Shown here: in pieces, positions 24,237 to 32,192 of the stretch
How the letters are laid out: the number at the start of each line of letters is the position of its first letter
Position numbering within the stretch: the stretch's first letter is position 1
DNA from: an uncultured Alphaproteobacteria bacterium
GTDB taxonomy: Bacteria; Pseudomonadota; Alphaproteobacteria; Rhizobiales; Beijerinckiaceae
NCBI GenBank assembly: GCA_937988775.1
Contig: CALKHP010000015.1
Coordinates: forward strand, 62,001 to 126,000
Reading direction: 5' to 3'
Length of the DNA: 64,000 nt
Notes under the pieces: generated by a model
Database searches by the model: none
Seen by the model: only the letters and a program-made list of their open reading frames with translations
Told to the model about the DNA's origin: nothing
Made by a program: the position numbers and the translations under genes

Positions 24237-24950
24237 TCAGGAATGGGGGGCGGCGTTCTGCAGCAGGCGCTCGGCTTCCGCCTCGAGCGCGGCCTGATGG
24301 CTGTTATCGGCGGTCTCGTCCGGGATGATGCCGAAGATGATCGCGAGGCGCTTGATCAGTTCCGAAAGGCCCTGGAGGAACAGGAAGATAAACCCGATCG
24401 GCACCAGGAATTTGGCCGGCCAGAGATAGAGCCCGCCGGCGTTCATCGATTGCTCCCAGGCGGGCACCGTCTGCACCACGCGATAGGGCGGCGTGGTCCA
24501 GATCGACATGATCAGGTCGCGCAGCGTCAGCCAGGCATTGTGGGTGATCACCAGCAGGCCCGGCAGCAGCGTGCCGGGGTCGTCGCTGATCGAATGCAGC
24601 GCGAAGGGCACGCCGTAATAGATGATGACGGCGCAGAACGGCAGCAGGAAGAAGATGTGGCCGACGACGTCGATCCAGTCGCGCACCGCCTTGGGGAAGT
24701 ACCCGTTCACGATATCGATGCGGATGTGCTCGTTGCGCAGGAACGTATAGGCCGCGCATAGCATGAAGACGGCGCCGAACAGGTACCATTGCGTTTCGAG
24801 CCAGGCATTGGAACTGGCGTTGAACGCCTTGCGGATGACGGCATTGATGCTCGAGACCAGCACCGCCACCAGGATAAGCCAGCTCACCGTCTGTCCGATG
24901 CGCGTGTTCATGCGATCCACGAAACGGCTGAAACCGAGCAAGGCTTGCAC
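24237..24950 (-). CDS. dctQ: TRAP transporter small permease subunit (DctQ type)
   Basis: Small membrane subunit of the TRAP transporter, about 237 residues, which joins with DctM. About four hydrophobic helices are seen, starting with TVSWLILVAVLVSSINAVIRK and WYLFGAVFMLCAAYTFLRNEH, where RNEHIRIDIV is the DctQ signature (near 88-96), then IFFLLPFCAVIIYYG and a C-terminal helix. The GTG at 24950 is my choice because GGAGAGG lies about 9 nt before it; an in-frame ATG 12 codons on (MNTRIG) is an alternative. It leads the dctQM operon on the minus strand. Confidence 0.85.
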   Translation of the reverse strand: MQALLGFSRFVDRMNTRIGQTVSWLILVAVLVSSINAVIRKAFNASSNAWLETQWYLFGAVFMLCAAYTFLRNEHIRIDIVNGYFPKAVRDWIDVVGHIFFLLPFCAVIIYYGVPFALHSISDDPGTLLPGLLVITHNAWLTLRDLIMSIWTTPPYRVVQTVPAWEQSMNAGGLYLWPAKFLVPIGFIFLFLQGLSELIKRLAIIFGIIPDETADNSHQAALEAEAERLLQNAAPHS

Positions 24951-25061
24951 GTGGACCCCCTCTCCTGAGGCTGCGGTGGCGGCGTTCAGCCGCGCGGAAT
25001 CTTCCTTAACCGGTCTGCGGTTCGGCCACAATTGCGCCTAAAGTCTTGCATGTCAGCTATA

Positions 25062-25964
25062 TCATCGCCGTGTCGGGCTGCCAACGCGCGTCACCTTGCG
25101 CACGCGCTCGCGATGCGCGGTGTAGGTGCCGCTCGCCACGATCAGCACGACGCCGGCGAGTGCGAGCGGCGCCGGCACGTTTCCGAATACCAGCAGGCCG
25201 GCCAGCATCGCCCAGGTGACGCTGGTGAAGCGGAACGGCGACACGGCCGAGACATCGACGTCGCGGAAGGCGAGGATGACCAGCGTCGTGCCGGCCACCA
25301 GCAACACGGCCGCGCCGAGCAGGTAGCCGATGGCGCGCGGGCTCGGCATTTGCCAGGCGGGCCAGAACGGCGTCAGCACCACCGCGATCACCGTGGTGGT
25401 GAGCGTGGTCGCGAGCGCGACGAAAACCGATGGCAAGGTCGGCGGCAGGCGGCGGGTCACGATCTCGCGGATCGCCACGCCGCAGGCGCTCGCGAGCCCG
25501 AGCAGGCCGGCGAGCTGGAAGCCGCCGGCGCTTGGGCGCACCACGAGCAGCATGCCGGCGAACCCGGCCGCGACCGCGAGCCAGCGCCGCCAGCCGACGC
25601 TCTCGCGCAGCAGCAGCGCCGAGAGGATGGTGATCAGGATCGGCGAGACCATCGAGATGGCGGTCAGGTCGGCGATCGGCATCAGCGGCAGCGCGGTGAT
25701 GAAGGCCAGCGTCACGAGCGCGTCGATCGACGAGCGCAGGATGACCAGCGGATGGGTCAGCGTCGCCCTGGCGCCGGTGTGCAGCGAGAGCGCGACGATG
25801 CCGAGAAAGAACAGCGAGCAGGCGACGACACCGCGCATCACGATGATCTGCACCGTGGGCAAACCTTCCTCCGCCGCGAGTTTGACCAGCGTGTCGTTGC
25901 CGACAAAGATGCACATGCCGACGCAGATCGCGGCGATGCCTCGGCCGTTGCGTGTCAGGGACAT
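25062..25964 (-). CDS. DMT/EamA family transporter
   Basis: Ten-helix drug/metabolite exporter, 300 residues, inner membrane. The two EamA repeats are about residues 10-135 and 150-285; the first ends with PLMPIADLTAISMVSPILITILSALLL, the usual repeat-ending pattern, and the second with AVSPFRFTSVTWAMLAGLLVFGN. Substrate unknown. ATG 25964 is chosen because the longer frame to 26066 adds an unconserved segment. It is divergent from the globin-like chemoreceptor (194-bp gap) and is followed by dctQ's promoter region at 25032. Confidence 0.88.
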   Translation of the reverse strand: MSLTRNGRGIAAICVGMCIFVGNDTLVKLAAEEGLPTVQIIVMRGVVACSLFFLGIVALSLHTGARATLTHPLVILRSSIDALVTLAFITALPLMPIADLTAISMVSPILITILSALLLRESVGWRRWLAVAAGFAGMLLVVRPSAGGFQLAGLLGLASACGVAIREIVTRRLPPTLPSVFVALATTLTTTVIAVVLTPFWPAWQMPSPRAIGYLLGAAVLLVAGTTLVILAFRDVDVSAVSPFRFTSVTWAMLAGLLVFGNVPAPLALAGVVLIVASGTYTAHRERVRKVTRVGSPTRR

Positions 25965-26158
25965 TGCCGGCAGACCATCCGAATCATAGCTTGTAGTCCG
26001 CTTAGCGCATTTTGCGGCCGCGGGGCGAAAATTCCCGGCTGGTGCGGATTTATGCAAGAGTTTCAAGCCGTTTCAGCGATCTTAAGGCCGCTTTAATGAT
26101 GAATCGGCCATGTTCGGGCGAACTGGCCCGATCTGTCGCGAAGAGGCGATCCATAGAC

Positions 26159-27493
26159 ATGCTGACGCAAGACGATGTGAACAGGCGCGCCGCCGCGCTG
26201 CATGTCGACGAGGGCACGCTGGCGCTGGCGCGCGATCTCGCCGCCAGCATCGAGGTCGCGTTCGCGGATCGCCTGCGCGAGCATGGCGGCGAGCTCGCGC
26301 AACTGCCGGGCTACACGGATTTCGTTGCCCGGTTCGATGACGAGATGATCGCGCTTTCCGAGCAGCATTACCTCGCGCTGTTCCGCAACGGTTTCGGGCC
26401 GGGTTACATCGAGAGCGCCATTGCGCTTGGCGAATGCGAGGCGCGCACCGTCTTCGACGTCCGCGCCAGGCTCGGCAAAATCCTGTTGCTATGCGAGCTG
26501 GCGTTCACGCGCATCGGCCGGCAGAAGCGGTTTTCCGGGCGGGGCGCGGCGCAGGCCTGCATCAAGCTGGTGCCGTTGCTGATCGCGGATTTCGGCAATG
26601 CCGTGCAACTGTCGCAGGCCGGGCGCGAGCGCGCCGTCGCCGAACGCCAGGCCCGCCTCGGCGTGATGACCGGCAATTTCCGTGGCGAGGTCGAGCAGCT
26701 GTCCTTTGCCTTCTCGGGCGGCGCGGTGGCGCTGTCGGAGGAGGCGGTGCGCGCCGGCTCGACCATCGAGCGCGCCCGGCACGCCGTGCTCGCCAATGCC
26801 GGGGCGATCGAGGATTCGCGCGCAGCGACCGCGATGACCGCGGCGGCGGTCGAGGAGCTTGCCGCCTCGATCGCGGAAATCCGCATGCGGGCCGAACAGA
26901 GCACCCGCAAGGCCGATGTCGCGGTGTCCGACGCGACGGCGGCACGCGCGGCGGTGGCGACGCTGGCCGAGGCCGCCAACCATGTCGGCTCCATCGTCTC
27001 GACCATCACCCAGATCGCCGAGCAGACCAATCTGCTCGCGCTCAACGCCACCATCGAAGCCGCGCGCGCCGGCGAGGCCGGGCGCGGCTTCGCGGTCGTG
27101 GCGGCGGAAGTGAAGTCGCTCGCGACCCAGACCGCGAGCGCGACCGGCGAGATCGGCGCGCAGATCGCCGCCATCCAGCGTGCCGCCGCGACCTGCGTCG
27201 ACCAGATCTCGCGCATCGAGAACTCCGTGCTGGCCTCGTCCGAAATGGCGGTCTCGATCGCCTCCGCGGTGAATCAGCAGACCAACGCGACCTCGGAAAT
27301 CTCCGCGCAGGCACAAGCTTCCCACCTTGGCGCCGAGCGCATGGGCGAGGCGATCGACGCGCTGAGCGTCGCCATCGAAGGGTTTGCGCTGGTTTCGACG
27401 CGGATCAGGGAAGCCTCGGCCGGGCTCGGCGCGCAGGGCACGAGAATGTCGGATCGCGTCGAGGAATTCGTCTCGGAATTGCGGGGCGCGTAA
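26159..27493 (+). CDS. Soluble methyl-accepting chemotaxis protein with globin-like N-domain
   Basis: Cytoplasmic chemoreceptor of 444 residues without transmembrane helices. Residues about 20-160 look like a protoglobin sensor: ALSEQHYLALFRNGFGPGYIE and the GECEARTVFDVRARLGKILLL helix align with globin-coupled sensors. The usual heme-ligand His, in the IGxxHxxIGL pattern, is Glu94 here. The signalling domain from about 170 has the hairpin tip IAEQTNLLALNATIEAARAG near 286 and the flanking helices of an MCP. ATG 26159 has GAGG about 12 nt upstream. No methylase or CheW lies nearby. Likely a heme-less globin sensor. Confidence 0.8.
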   Translation: MLTQDDVNRRAAALHVDEGTLALARDLAASIEVAFADRLREHGGELAQLPGYTDFVARFDDEMIALSEQHYLALFRNGFGPGYIESAIALGECEARTVFDVRARLGKILLLCELAFTRIGRQKRFSGRGAAQACIKLVPLLIADFGNAVQLSQAGRERAVAERQARLGVMTGNFRGEVEQLSFAFSGGAVALSEEAVRAGSTIERARHAVLANAGAIEDSRAATAMTAAAVEELAASIAEIRMRAEQSTRKADVAVSDATAARAAVATLAEAANHVGSIVSTITQIAEQTNLLALNATIEAARAGEAGRGFAVVAAEVKSLATQTASATGEIGAQIAAIQRAAATCVDQISRIENSVLASSEMAVSIASAVNQQTNATSEISAQAQASHLGAERMGEAIDALSVAIEGFALVSTRIREASAGLGAQGTRMSDRVEEFVSELRGA

Positions 27494-27503
27494 GGCGAGC
27501 GGG

Positions 27504-28562
27504 TTAGCCGCCAGTCACGCTCATGTGGCGTGACACGGCCGGGTGCTGCGTCGTGCGGTCGATAACGAAATCATGGCCCTTCGGCTTGCGTGAGATCGCT
27601 TCCGCCATGGCCGCGAGCAGCGGGCCGTCGCTTTCGGAGCCGCGCAGCGGCTTGCGCAGGTCGGCGGCGTCTTCCTGGCCGAGGCACATGAACAGCGTGC
27701 CGGTGCAGGTGACGCGCACGCGATTGCAGCTCTCGCAGAAATTATGCGTCAGCGGCGTGATGAAGCCGAGCCGGCCGCCGGTCTCGCGCACCCGGACATA
27801 GCGCGCCGGGCCGCCGGTGCGGTAATCGATCTCGTCGAGCGTCAGGTGCTGGGCCAATTCGGCCCTGAGCCGCGACAAAGGCAGGTACTGATCGACGCGC
27901 TGGCCGTCGACCTCGCCGAGCGGCATGACCTCGATGAAGGTCAGGTCCATGCCGCGGCCATGCGCCCAGCGCAGCAGGGCGAGCGCCTCGTCATCGTTGA
28001 CGCCCTTGAGCGCCACGGTGTTGATCTTGACGGCGAGCCCGGCTTTCTGCGCGGCGTCGATGCCGGCCATCACCTTGCTGAAATCGCCCCAGCGCGTGAT
28101 GCGGGCGAATTTTTCCGGATCGAGCGTGTCGAGCGAGACGTTGATGCGGCGCACGCCGCAAGCGGCGAGCGCCTCGGCATAGCGGGCGAGTTGCGAGCCG
28201 TTGGTGGTCAGCGTCAACTCGTCGAGCCGGCCGCTGGCAAGATGGCGCGACAGGGCCTCGAACAAGGTCATGATGCCGCGCCTGACCAGCGGCTCGCCGC
28301 CGGTGATCCTGAGCTTGCGCACGCCCTGGCCGATGAAGGCCGTGCACAGCCGGTCGAGTTCCTCCAGCGTCAGCAGCTCCTGCTTGGGCAGGAAGTGCAT
28401 GTTCTCGGACATGCAATACACGCAGCGGAAATCGCAGCGATCCGTGACCGAGACGCGCAGGTAGGTGATGGCGCGCCCAAACGGATCGATCATCGGCCGC
28501 GCGGCATCGCTTCCCCTGGCGATCGGGGCGGCGGTTTCGAGGTTGGACGGGTCCCTGAGCAT
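27504..28562 (-). CDS. moaA: GTP 3',8-cyclase MoaA
   Basis: Radical SAM enzyme for the first step of molybdenum cofactor synthesis, 352 residues. The N-terminal cluster is in VTDRCDFRCVYCMSEN (C-x3-C-x2-C), with GGEP at ~80 and SLDTLDPEKFARIT in the barrel. The second [4Fe-4S] site that binds the GTP is CESCNRVRVTCTGTLFMCLG near 270. The extreme C-terminal Gly-Gly (SVTGG) is essential in MoaA and present. I used ATG 28562 (MLRDPSN), since the longer frame to 28652 lacks family support. No other moa gene is nearby. It is convergent with the chemoreceptor across only 10 bp. Confidence 0.95.
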   Translation of the reverse strand: MLRDPSNLETAAPIARGSDAARPMIDPFGRAITYLRVSVTDRCDFRCVYCMSENMHFLPKQELLTLEELDRLCTAFIGQGVRKLRITGGEPLVRRGIMTLFEALSRHLASGRLDELTLTTNGSQLARYAEALAACGVRRINVSLDTLDPEKFARITRWGDFSKVMAGIDAAQKAGLAVKINTVALKGVNDDEALALLRWAHGRGMDLTFIEVMPLGEVDGQRVDQYLPLSRLRAELAQHLTLDEIDYRTGGPARYVRVRETGGRLGFITPLTHNFCESCNRVRVTCTGTLFMCLGQEDAADLRKPLRGSESDGPLLAAMAEAISRKPKGHDFVIDRTTQHPAVSRHMSVTGG

Positions 28563-28686
28563 GACGCTCCTATAAAGGGCGCGCCGACGCGATTTCGCAA
28601 GGTGGCAAACTGTCTGGCTTGCGCGCAACCGCACCTGGGGGCGCACCGGCACCGATCATGACGGCCGGCGGAAGCGCTTTTCGAGT

Positions 28687-28935
28687 CGGGATCGGCGGAA
28701 CAAGTCCGCCGATGACGGTCCGGGTGGGATTGGCCGTATCACGCATTCTCAGCCGCCATCGGCCGGCTTGATCGGCCGATCCCGCTTCGGAAGGGCGACG
28801 GCTGGATTCCGACCCGCAGCAAGAGATCGGCATGCAGGTTGAGAGTGTCATTCCCGATGCGCGTCAGCGCGATCGGGAATCCAGGAGTCGTCTGCGCCTC
28901 GGCCTCTGGATTCCCGCCTGCGCGGGAATGACACC
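28687..28935. repeat. Intergenic cluster of family A and B palindromes
   Basis: The 388-bp gap 28563-28950 between moaA and the L,D-transpeptidase gene has no gene. It holds two opposed family A copies, ATCGGCGGAACAAGTCCGCCGAT (28691-28713) and ATCGGCCGGCTTGATCGGCCGAT (about 28759-28781). Two opposed family B copies follow, ATTCCCGATGCGCGTCAGCG with GATCGGGAATCCAGG near 28850-28884, and GATTCCCGCCTGCGCGGGAATGACA near 28909-28933. The moaA promoter must lie in 28563-28686. Confidence 0.7.
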
Positions 28936-28950
28936 AGTGTCCTAAGTGTC

Positions 28951-29529
28951 CTAGCGCTGTACGACCACGCGGGCGCCGACTTTCACGCGCGCATAGAGGT
29001 CGATCACATCCTCGTTCATCATGCGGATGCAGCCCGAGGAGACCGCCTGGCCGATGGTGTCGGGCTCGTTCGAGCCGTGGATGCGATACAGGGTCGAGCC
29101 GATATAGAGGGCGCGCGCGCCGAGCGGATTTTCCGGGCCGCCGGGCATATATTTCGGCAGGTCGGGGCGGCGCTTCAGCATCTGCGGCGGCGGCGTCCAG
29201 CCCGGCCATTCCGCCTTGCGGGTGATGGTCTTGCTGCCGCCCCATGCGAAGCCGGGCCGGCCGACACCGACGCCGTATTTCAGCGCCTTGCCGTTGCCGA
29301 GCACGTAATACAGCCGGCGCTCCTTGGTCGAGACAATGATCGTGCCGGCGCCGTACGGACCGTTGTAATCCACCGTTTCGCGCGGAATGGCGGTCGCCAT
29401 GGTGCGGGCGTCTTCCTGGAAGGTCGCGATCGGCTGATGCGTCAGCGGATCGATGACCTCATAGGCCAACGCGGGCGAGAGGATTGCCGCGAATGAAAGG
29501 GCGGCTGCCGCAATGCCAAGCCGGCGCAT
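28951..29529 (-). CDS. L,D-transpeptidase (YkuD domain)
   Basis: Exported peptidoglycan cross-linking enzyme, 192 residues. A signal peptide ends near ALAYE (residue 23). The YkuD catalytic domain runs about 60-190: GAGTIIVSTKERRLYYVLGNG is its first strands, and IHGSNEPD plus SSGCIRMMNEDVI carry the His and the nucleophilic Cys. It forms 3-3 links or attaches lipoproteins to peptidoglycan; the family does not distinguish. ATG 29529 (MRRLGI) is used; the longer frame is rejected because MRRL starts the signal peptide. Confidence 0.93.
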   Translation of the reverse strand: MRRLGIAAAALSFAAILSPALAYEVIDPLTHQPIATFQEDARTMATAIPRETVDYNGPYGAGTIIVSTKERRLYYVLGNGKALKYGVGVGRPGFAWGGSKTITRKAEWPGWTPPPQMLKRRPDLPKYMPGGPENPLGARALYIGSTLYRIHGSNEPDTIGQAVSSGCIRMMNEDVIDLYARVKVGARVVVQR

Positions 29530-29743
29530 GCTGAATGATCCTTGTAGCTGGGTGTGGAAATGCCGGGTGTGTCCCCGGTTCATCCCGACCATGCATCCGG
29601 TGGCGCATTGAACACAATGGCGCAAACAGGTCACGAAGCCGCGAGCAATCCGTTCTGGGATCGGCGTGGTTTCTCGGCAACAATTTGCAACAGCTACAGT
29701 TTTACTGATCTTGCGGCCAGCAAATCGGATCAGGGCTTGAGGA

Positions 29744-29818
29744 TGGTGGGCGCGACAGGGATTGAACCTGTGACCCTTCGCGTGTGAAGCGAATGCTCTC
29801 CCGCTGAGCTACGCGCCC
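29744..29818 (-). tRNA. tRNA-Val (anticodon CAC)
   Basis: On the minus strand the sequence folds into a standard tRNA: GGGCGCG acceptor arm from 29818, TAGCTCAGCGGGAGAGCA D-arm, the anticodon stem with loop TTCACAC (anticodon CAC, valine), and a GGTTCAATCC T-loop. The 3' end is CGCGCCC, discriminator A, then an encoded CCA at 29744-29746. A consensus promoter lies directly upstream (29836-29863). Confidence 0.95.
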
Positions 29819-29835
29819 ATCCTGGCAGGAGCGTC

Positions 29836-29863
29836 CTTCTAGCAGGCGCGGCGCGCCCGTCAA
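29836..29863 (-). promoter_or_regulatory. Promoter of tRNA-Val
   Basis: On the minus strand TTGACG (29863-29858, preceded by C, so CTTGAC as in rhizobial housekeeping promoters) and TAGAAG (29841-29836) are 16 bp apart, with 17 bp from the -10 box to the tRNA 5' end. It lies between the tRNA and the stop of the MBL hydrolase gene. Confidence 0.6.
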
Positions 29864-29877
29864 GAATGCATGGCAAG

Positions 29878-30819
29878 CTATTTCGCGTCGGCGCTGGCGG
29901 TCTCGTGCGCCGCGACGGCCCGGCGGCGCGGCAGCACGACGACCTGTCCCTCGCGGGCCAGAAACGAGCCGGGCTTCATCGCGGCGATGATGCGCTCGAG
30001 TTCTTCGAGCTTCGCGTCGGTATAGGCGGGATGATGGTGGAAGGCCGCCATCTGGCCGACATGGGCGCGCTCGCACAGCGCCACGCCCTCGGCCTGCGTC
30101 GAGTGGCCCCAGCCCCGGCAGCTCGGGTATTCGGTGGGGCACAGCATGGCATCGTACACGATCAGATCGGCATCGTGCAGGAAGCCGCAAAGCTTCTCGC
30201 ACGGGCCGGTATTGCGGTGCTCGACATCGGTGACGACCGCCGCCGTGCGGCCCTCGGCCTCGAAACGATAGGCGGTCGAGCCGGCCGGATGCAGCAGCGG
30301 GTGCGTCTTGACCTCGAGCCCGTCGGGGAAGGTCAGCGTCTCGCCGGCCTTGAAGCCGACGAAGCGCACCTTGGCCGGCAGGTCGTCGAAGGTGATCGGG
30401 AACAGCGGCGGCGAGAACAGGCGGCGCAGCGGCGCCTCGGCGGTTTCGCCGTCGAGATTGCCGCAATAGATCGTGATCTCGGCATCCGGCTCGTAAAGCG
30501 GCTTGAAGAAGAACAGCCCCATGACATGATCGTGGTGCAAATGGCTGAGCAGGATGTCGATCTTGCGCACGCGCTTGTCGCGCAGTTCGAGGCCGAGCGG
30601 CACGATGCCGCTGCCGGCATCGATGATGAACAGCCGCTCGCCGACCCGCACCTCGATGCAGGGCGTGTTGCCGCCGAAGCCCATGCTGTCGGCGCGTGAA
30701 ATCGGGATGGAGCCGCGGACGCCCCAGAACCGGAGGCTCAGGGCGGCGTCGTCGGCGCGGACTTCGCCAGGCTTTCCGTGGCGGAGCGCGTCAGCCTCGA
30801 TGGCTCGCACGCGTTTCAT
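29878..30819 (-). CDS. MBL-fold metallo-hydrolase
   Basis: Zinc hydrolase of the metallo-beta-lactamase superfamily, 313 residues. The family signature is LLSHLHHDHVMG near residue 91 (H-x-H-x-D-H), with further ligands expected at the HPAG, VVTDVEHR and FHHHPAY segments. The start region LSLRFWGVRGSIP near 29 with GGNTPC and IDAGSG follows the RNase Z/PhnP-like subgroup. ATG 30819 (MKRVRA) has an AGGTG about 6 nt before it; an upstream GTG at 30828 is an alternative. Substrate unknown. Next to the tRNA-Val gene on the same strand. Confidence 0.88.
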   Translation of the reverse strand: MKRVRAIEADALRHGKPGEVRADDAALSLRFWGVRGSIPISRADSMGFGGNTPCIEVRVGERLFIIDAGSGIVPLGLELRDKRVRKIDILLSHLHHDHVMGLFFFKPLYEPDAEITIYCGNLDGETAEAPLRRLFSPPLFPITFDDLPAKVRFVGFKAGETLTFPDGLEVKTHPLLHPAGSTAYRFEAEGRTAAVVTDVEHRNTGPCEKLCGFLHDADLIVYDAMLCPTEYPSCRGWGHSTQAEGVALCERAHVGQMAAFHHHPAYTDAKLEELERIIAAMKPGSFLAREGQVVVLPRRRAVAAHETASADAK

Positions 30820-30975
30820 CTCAGACACCTGTACTCATGTTGCGGGCGATCCTAGCGCGTCCGGCGGGCATTCTGGAAGTGGCCGCCCCTGATGCGTTCG
30901 GTTGTACTCCCGCTTACCATCACAGATAATCATCAATGATTTCCGTCGGGGTGCGCAATGGCACCCATAAACGAA

Positions 30976-31647
30976 TCAGATCAATCCGAGCGCACGCACC
31001 GCGCCGGGCAATCGATCGAAATGCTCGATGACCAGATCGGGATCGAGTTCAGCCACCGGCGTGTCGGTATAGCCGAACGGCACCGCGATCACCGGGATGC
31101 CGGCCGCCTTGGCGGTATCGATATCGGTGCGGCTGTCCCCAACCATCACGGCGCGGCGCGCGTCGCCGCCGGCCCGGGTGATGGTTTCGGTCAGGTGGCG
31201 CGGGTCGGGCTTGTGGAACGCGAACGTGTCGCGCCCGGTGATGATGGCGAACCGTTCCGCCGCATCGAGCGCTTCCAGCAGCATCACGGCGTGGCGCTCG
31301 ACCTTGTTGGTGCATACCGCCAGCGTGCAGCCGGCCGCCGTCAATTGCCCGAGCGCGTCGGCGACGCCCGGAAACAGCACCGAACTGTCGGCGAGGTGGT
31401 GCTGGTACAGGTCGAGGAAGCGGTGGAACAGGTCCTCGTGGTGCTGCGGCGTGAGGTCGCGGCCGGAGGCGGCGAAGCCGCGCGCGATCAGCGCCTTGGC
31501 GCCGGCGCCGATCAGGTCGCGCGCCGATTTGAGCGGCACCGGCTCAAGCCCTTCCTCTTCCAGGATCAGGTTGAGCGTGCCGATCAGGTCGCCGGCGGTA
31601 TCGGCGAGCGTGCCGTCAAGATCGAACACGACAATCGGGGAGGGCAT
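30976..31647 (-). CDS. gph: HAD-family phosphoglycolate phosphatase
   Basis: Phosphatase removing phosphate from 2-phosphoglycolate, 223 residues, the standard Gph length. The HAD motifs are FDLDGTLADTAGD near 8 (the nucleophile Asp and the acid/base Asp), VCTNK near 110 (motif II), KPDP near 145 (Lys, motif III) and VMVGDSRTDIDTAKAAG near 167 (motif IV). The cap domain has the helical pattern of Gph. ATG 31647 has a weak ribosome site. It is transcribed divergently from a small secreted protein gene, and a GGGTGC/GCACCC hairpin without a T run follows its stop on the minus strand at 30949-30966. Confidence 0.92.
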   Translation of the reverse strand: MPSPIVVFDLDGTLADTAGDLIGTLNLILEEEGLEPVPLKSARDLIGAGAKALIARGFAASGRDLTPQHHEDLFHRFLDLYQHHLADSSVLFPGVADALGQLTAAGCTLAVCTNKVERHAVMLLEALDAAERFAIITGRDTFAFHKPDPRHLTETITRAGGDARRAVMVGDSRTDIDTAKAAGIPVIAVPFGYTDTPVAELDPDLVIEHFDRLPGAVRALGLI

Positions 31648-31728
31648 GGCGGTTTCCGTTTCTTATCAGGTGGCGGTTCAGCCTCTACCGCATAAACTGG
31701 GCATATTCGATTCGCATGAGGCCTAGCG

Positions 31729-32097
31729 ATGCCGTTGATCACACGTCTCACTTTCGCCGCCGCGCTGCTGGTCGGTTTCGTAACCTCGGCTTCGGCTGAA
31801 ATCTATCAGTTCGTCGCCACGCCACACACCTCGCTGAACCGCATCTACCGCGTCGATACCACGACGGGAGAGATGGGTGCGTGCCAGTTCGGCCTCAAGG
31901 ACAACACCGTCGGCGTGACGCTGTGCTATCCGCCGGGCGAGGGCGCCGGCCCACAAGGCCCGAGCGATTACGGGCTCGTCGCCTCCAACCACCAGCAGGA
32001 GGCCGGCGTGTTCCGCATCAACAAGCGCACTGGCGAGATGAGCATCTGCTACGTGCTGAACGACGAGAAGATCGTCTGCACGCCGGCGGCAAAATAA
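31729..32097 (+). CDS. Small secreted protein, function unknown
   Basis: Exported 122-residue protein with a signal peptide MPLITRLTFAAALLVGFVTS ending near SAEI. The mature part has YRVDTTTGEMGACQFG and FRINKRTGEMSICYVL, an internal repeat of a short strand-turn-strand (D/K-x-TGEM-xxC), which hints at a small beta-propeller or sensor-like repeat. Two cysteines in each half may pair. I recognise no function. It is transcribed toward the SSADH gene 95 bp away and may be in the same unit. Confidence 0.7.
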   Translation: MPLITRLTFAAALLVGFVTSASAEIYQFVATPHTSLNRIYRVDTTTGEMGACQFGLKDNTVGVTLCYPPGEGAGPQGPSDYGLVASNHQQEAGVFRINKRTGEMSICYVLNDEKIVCTPAAK

Positions 32098-32192
32098 CTT
32101 TGCGGGCCGGCCTGCCGCTCTCGAACGGGAATGGCTGGCGTGATACGACGATGCGCACTATCTCAGGCTCATCACCGTATGGAGATCCCGCA

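Noticed and set aside
22667..24328. 553-residue open frame opposite dctM
   Set aside because: Glu/Asp/His/Arg-rich repetitive composition is a shadow of the Leu/Val-rich membrane protein; no motif or ribosome site.
28570..28851. 93-residue frame between moaA and the L,D-transpeptidase gene
   Set aside because: It is read through the family A and B palindromes and has no coding features.
29744..29818. tRNA-Val as an integration site for a mobile element
   Set aside because: No integrase lies nearby, no repeat of the tRNA 3' end was seen in the window, and flanking genes are housekeeping.
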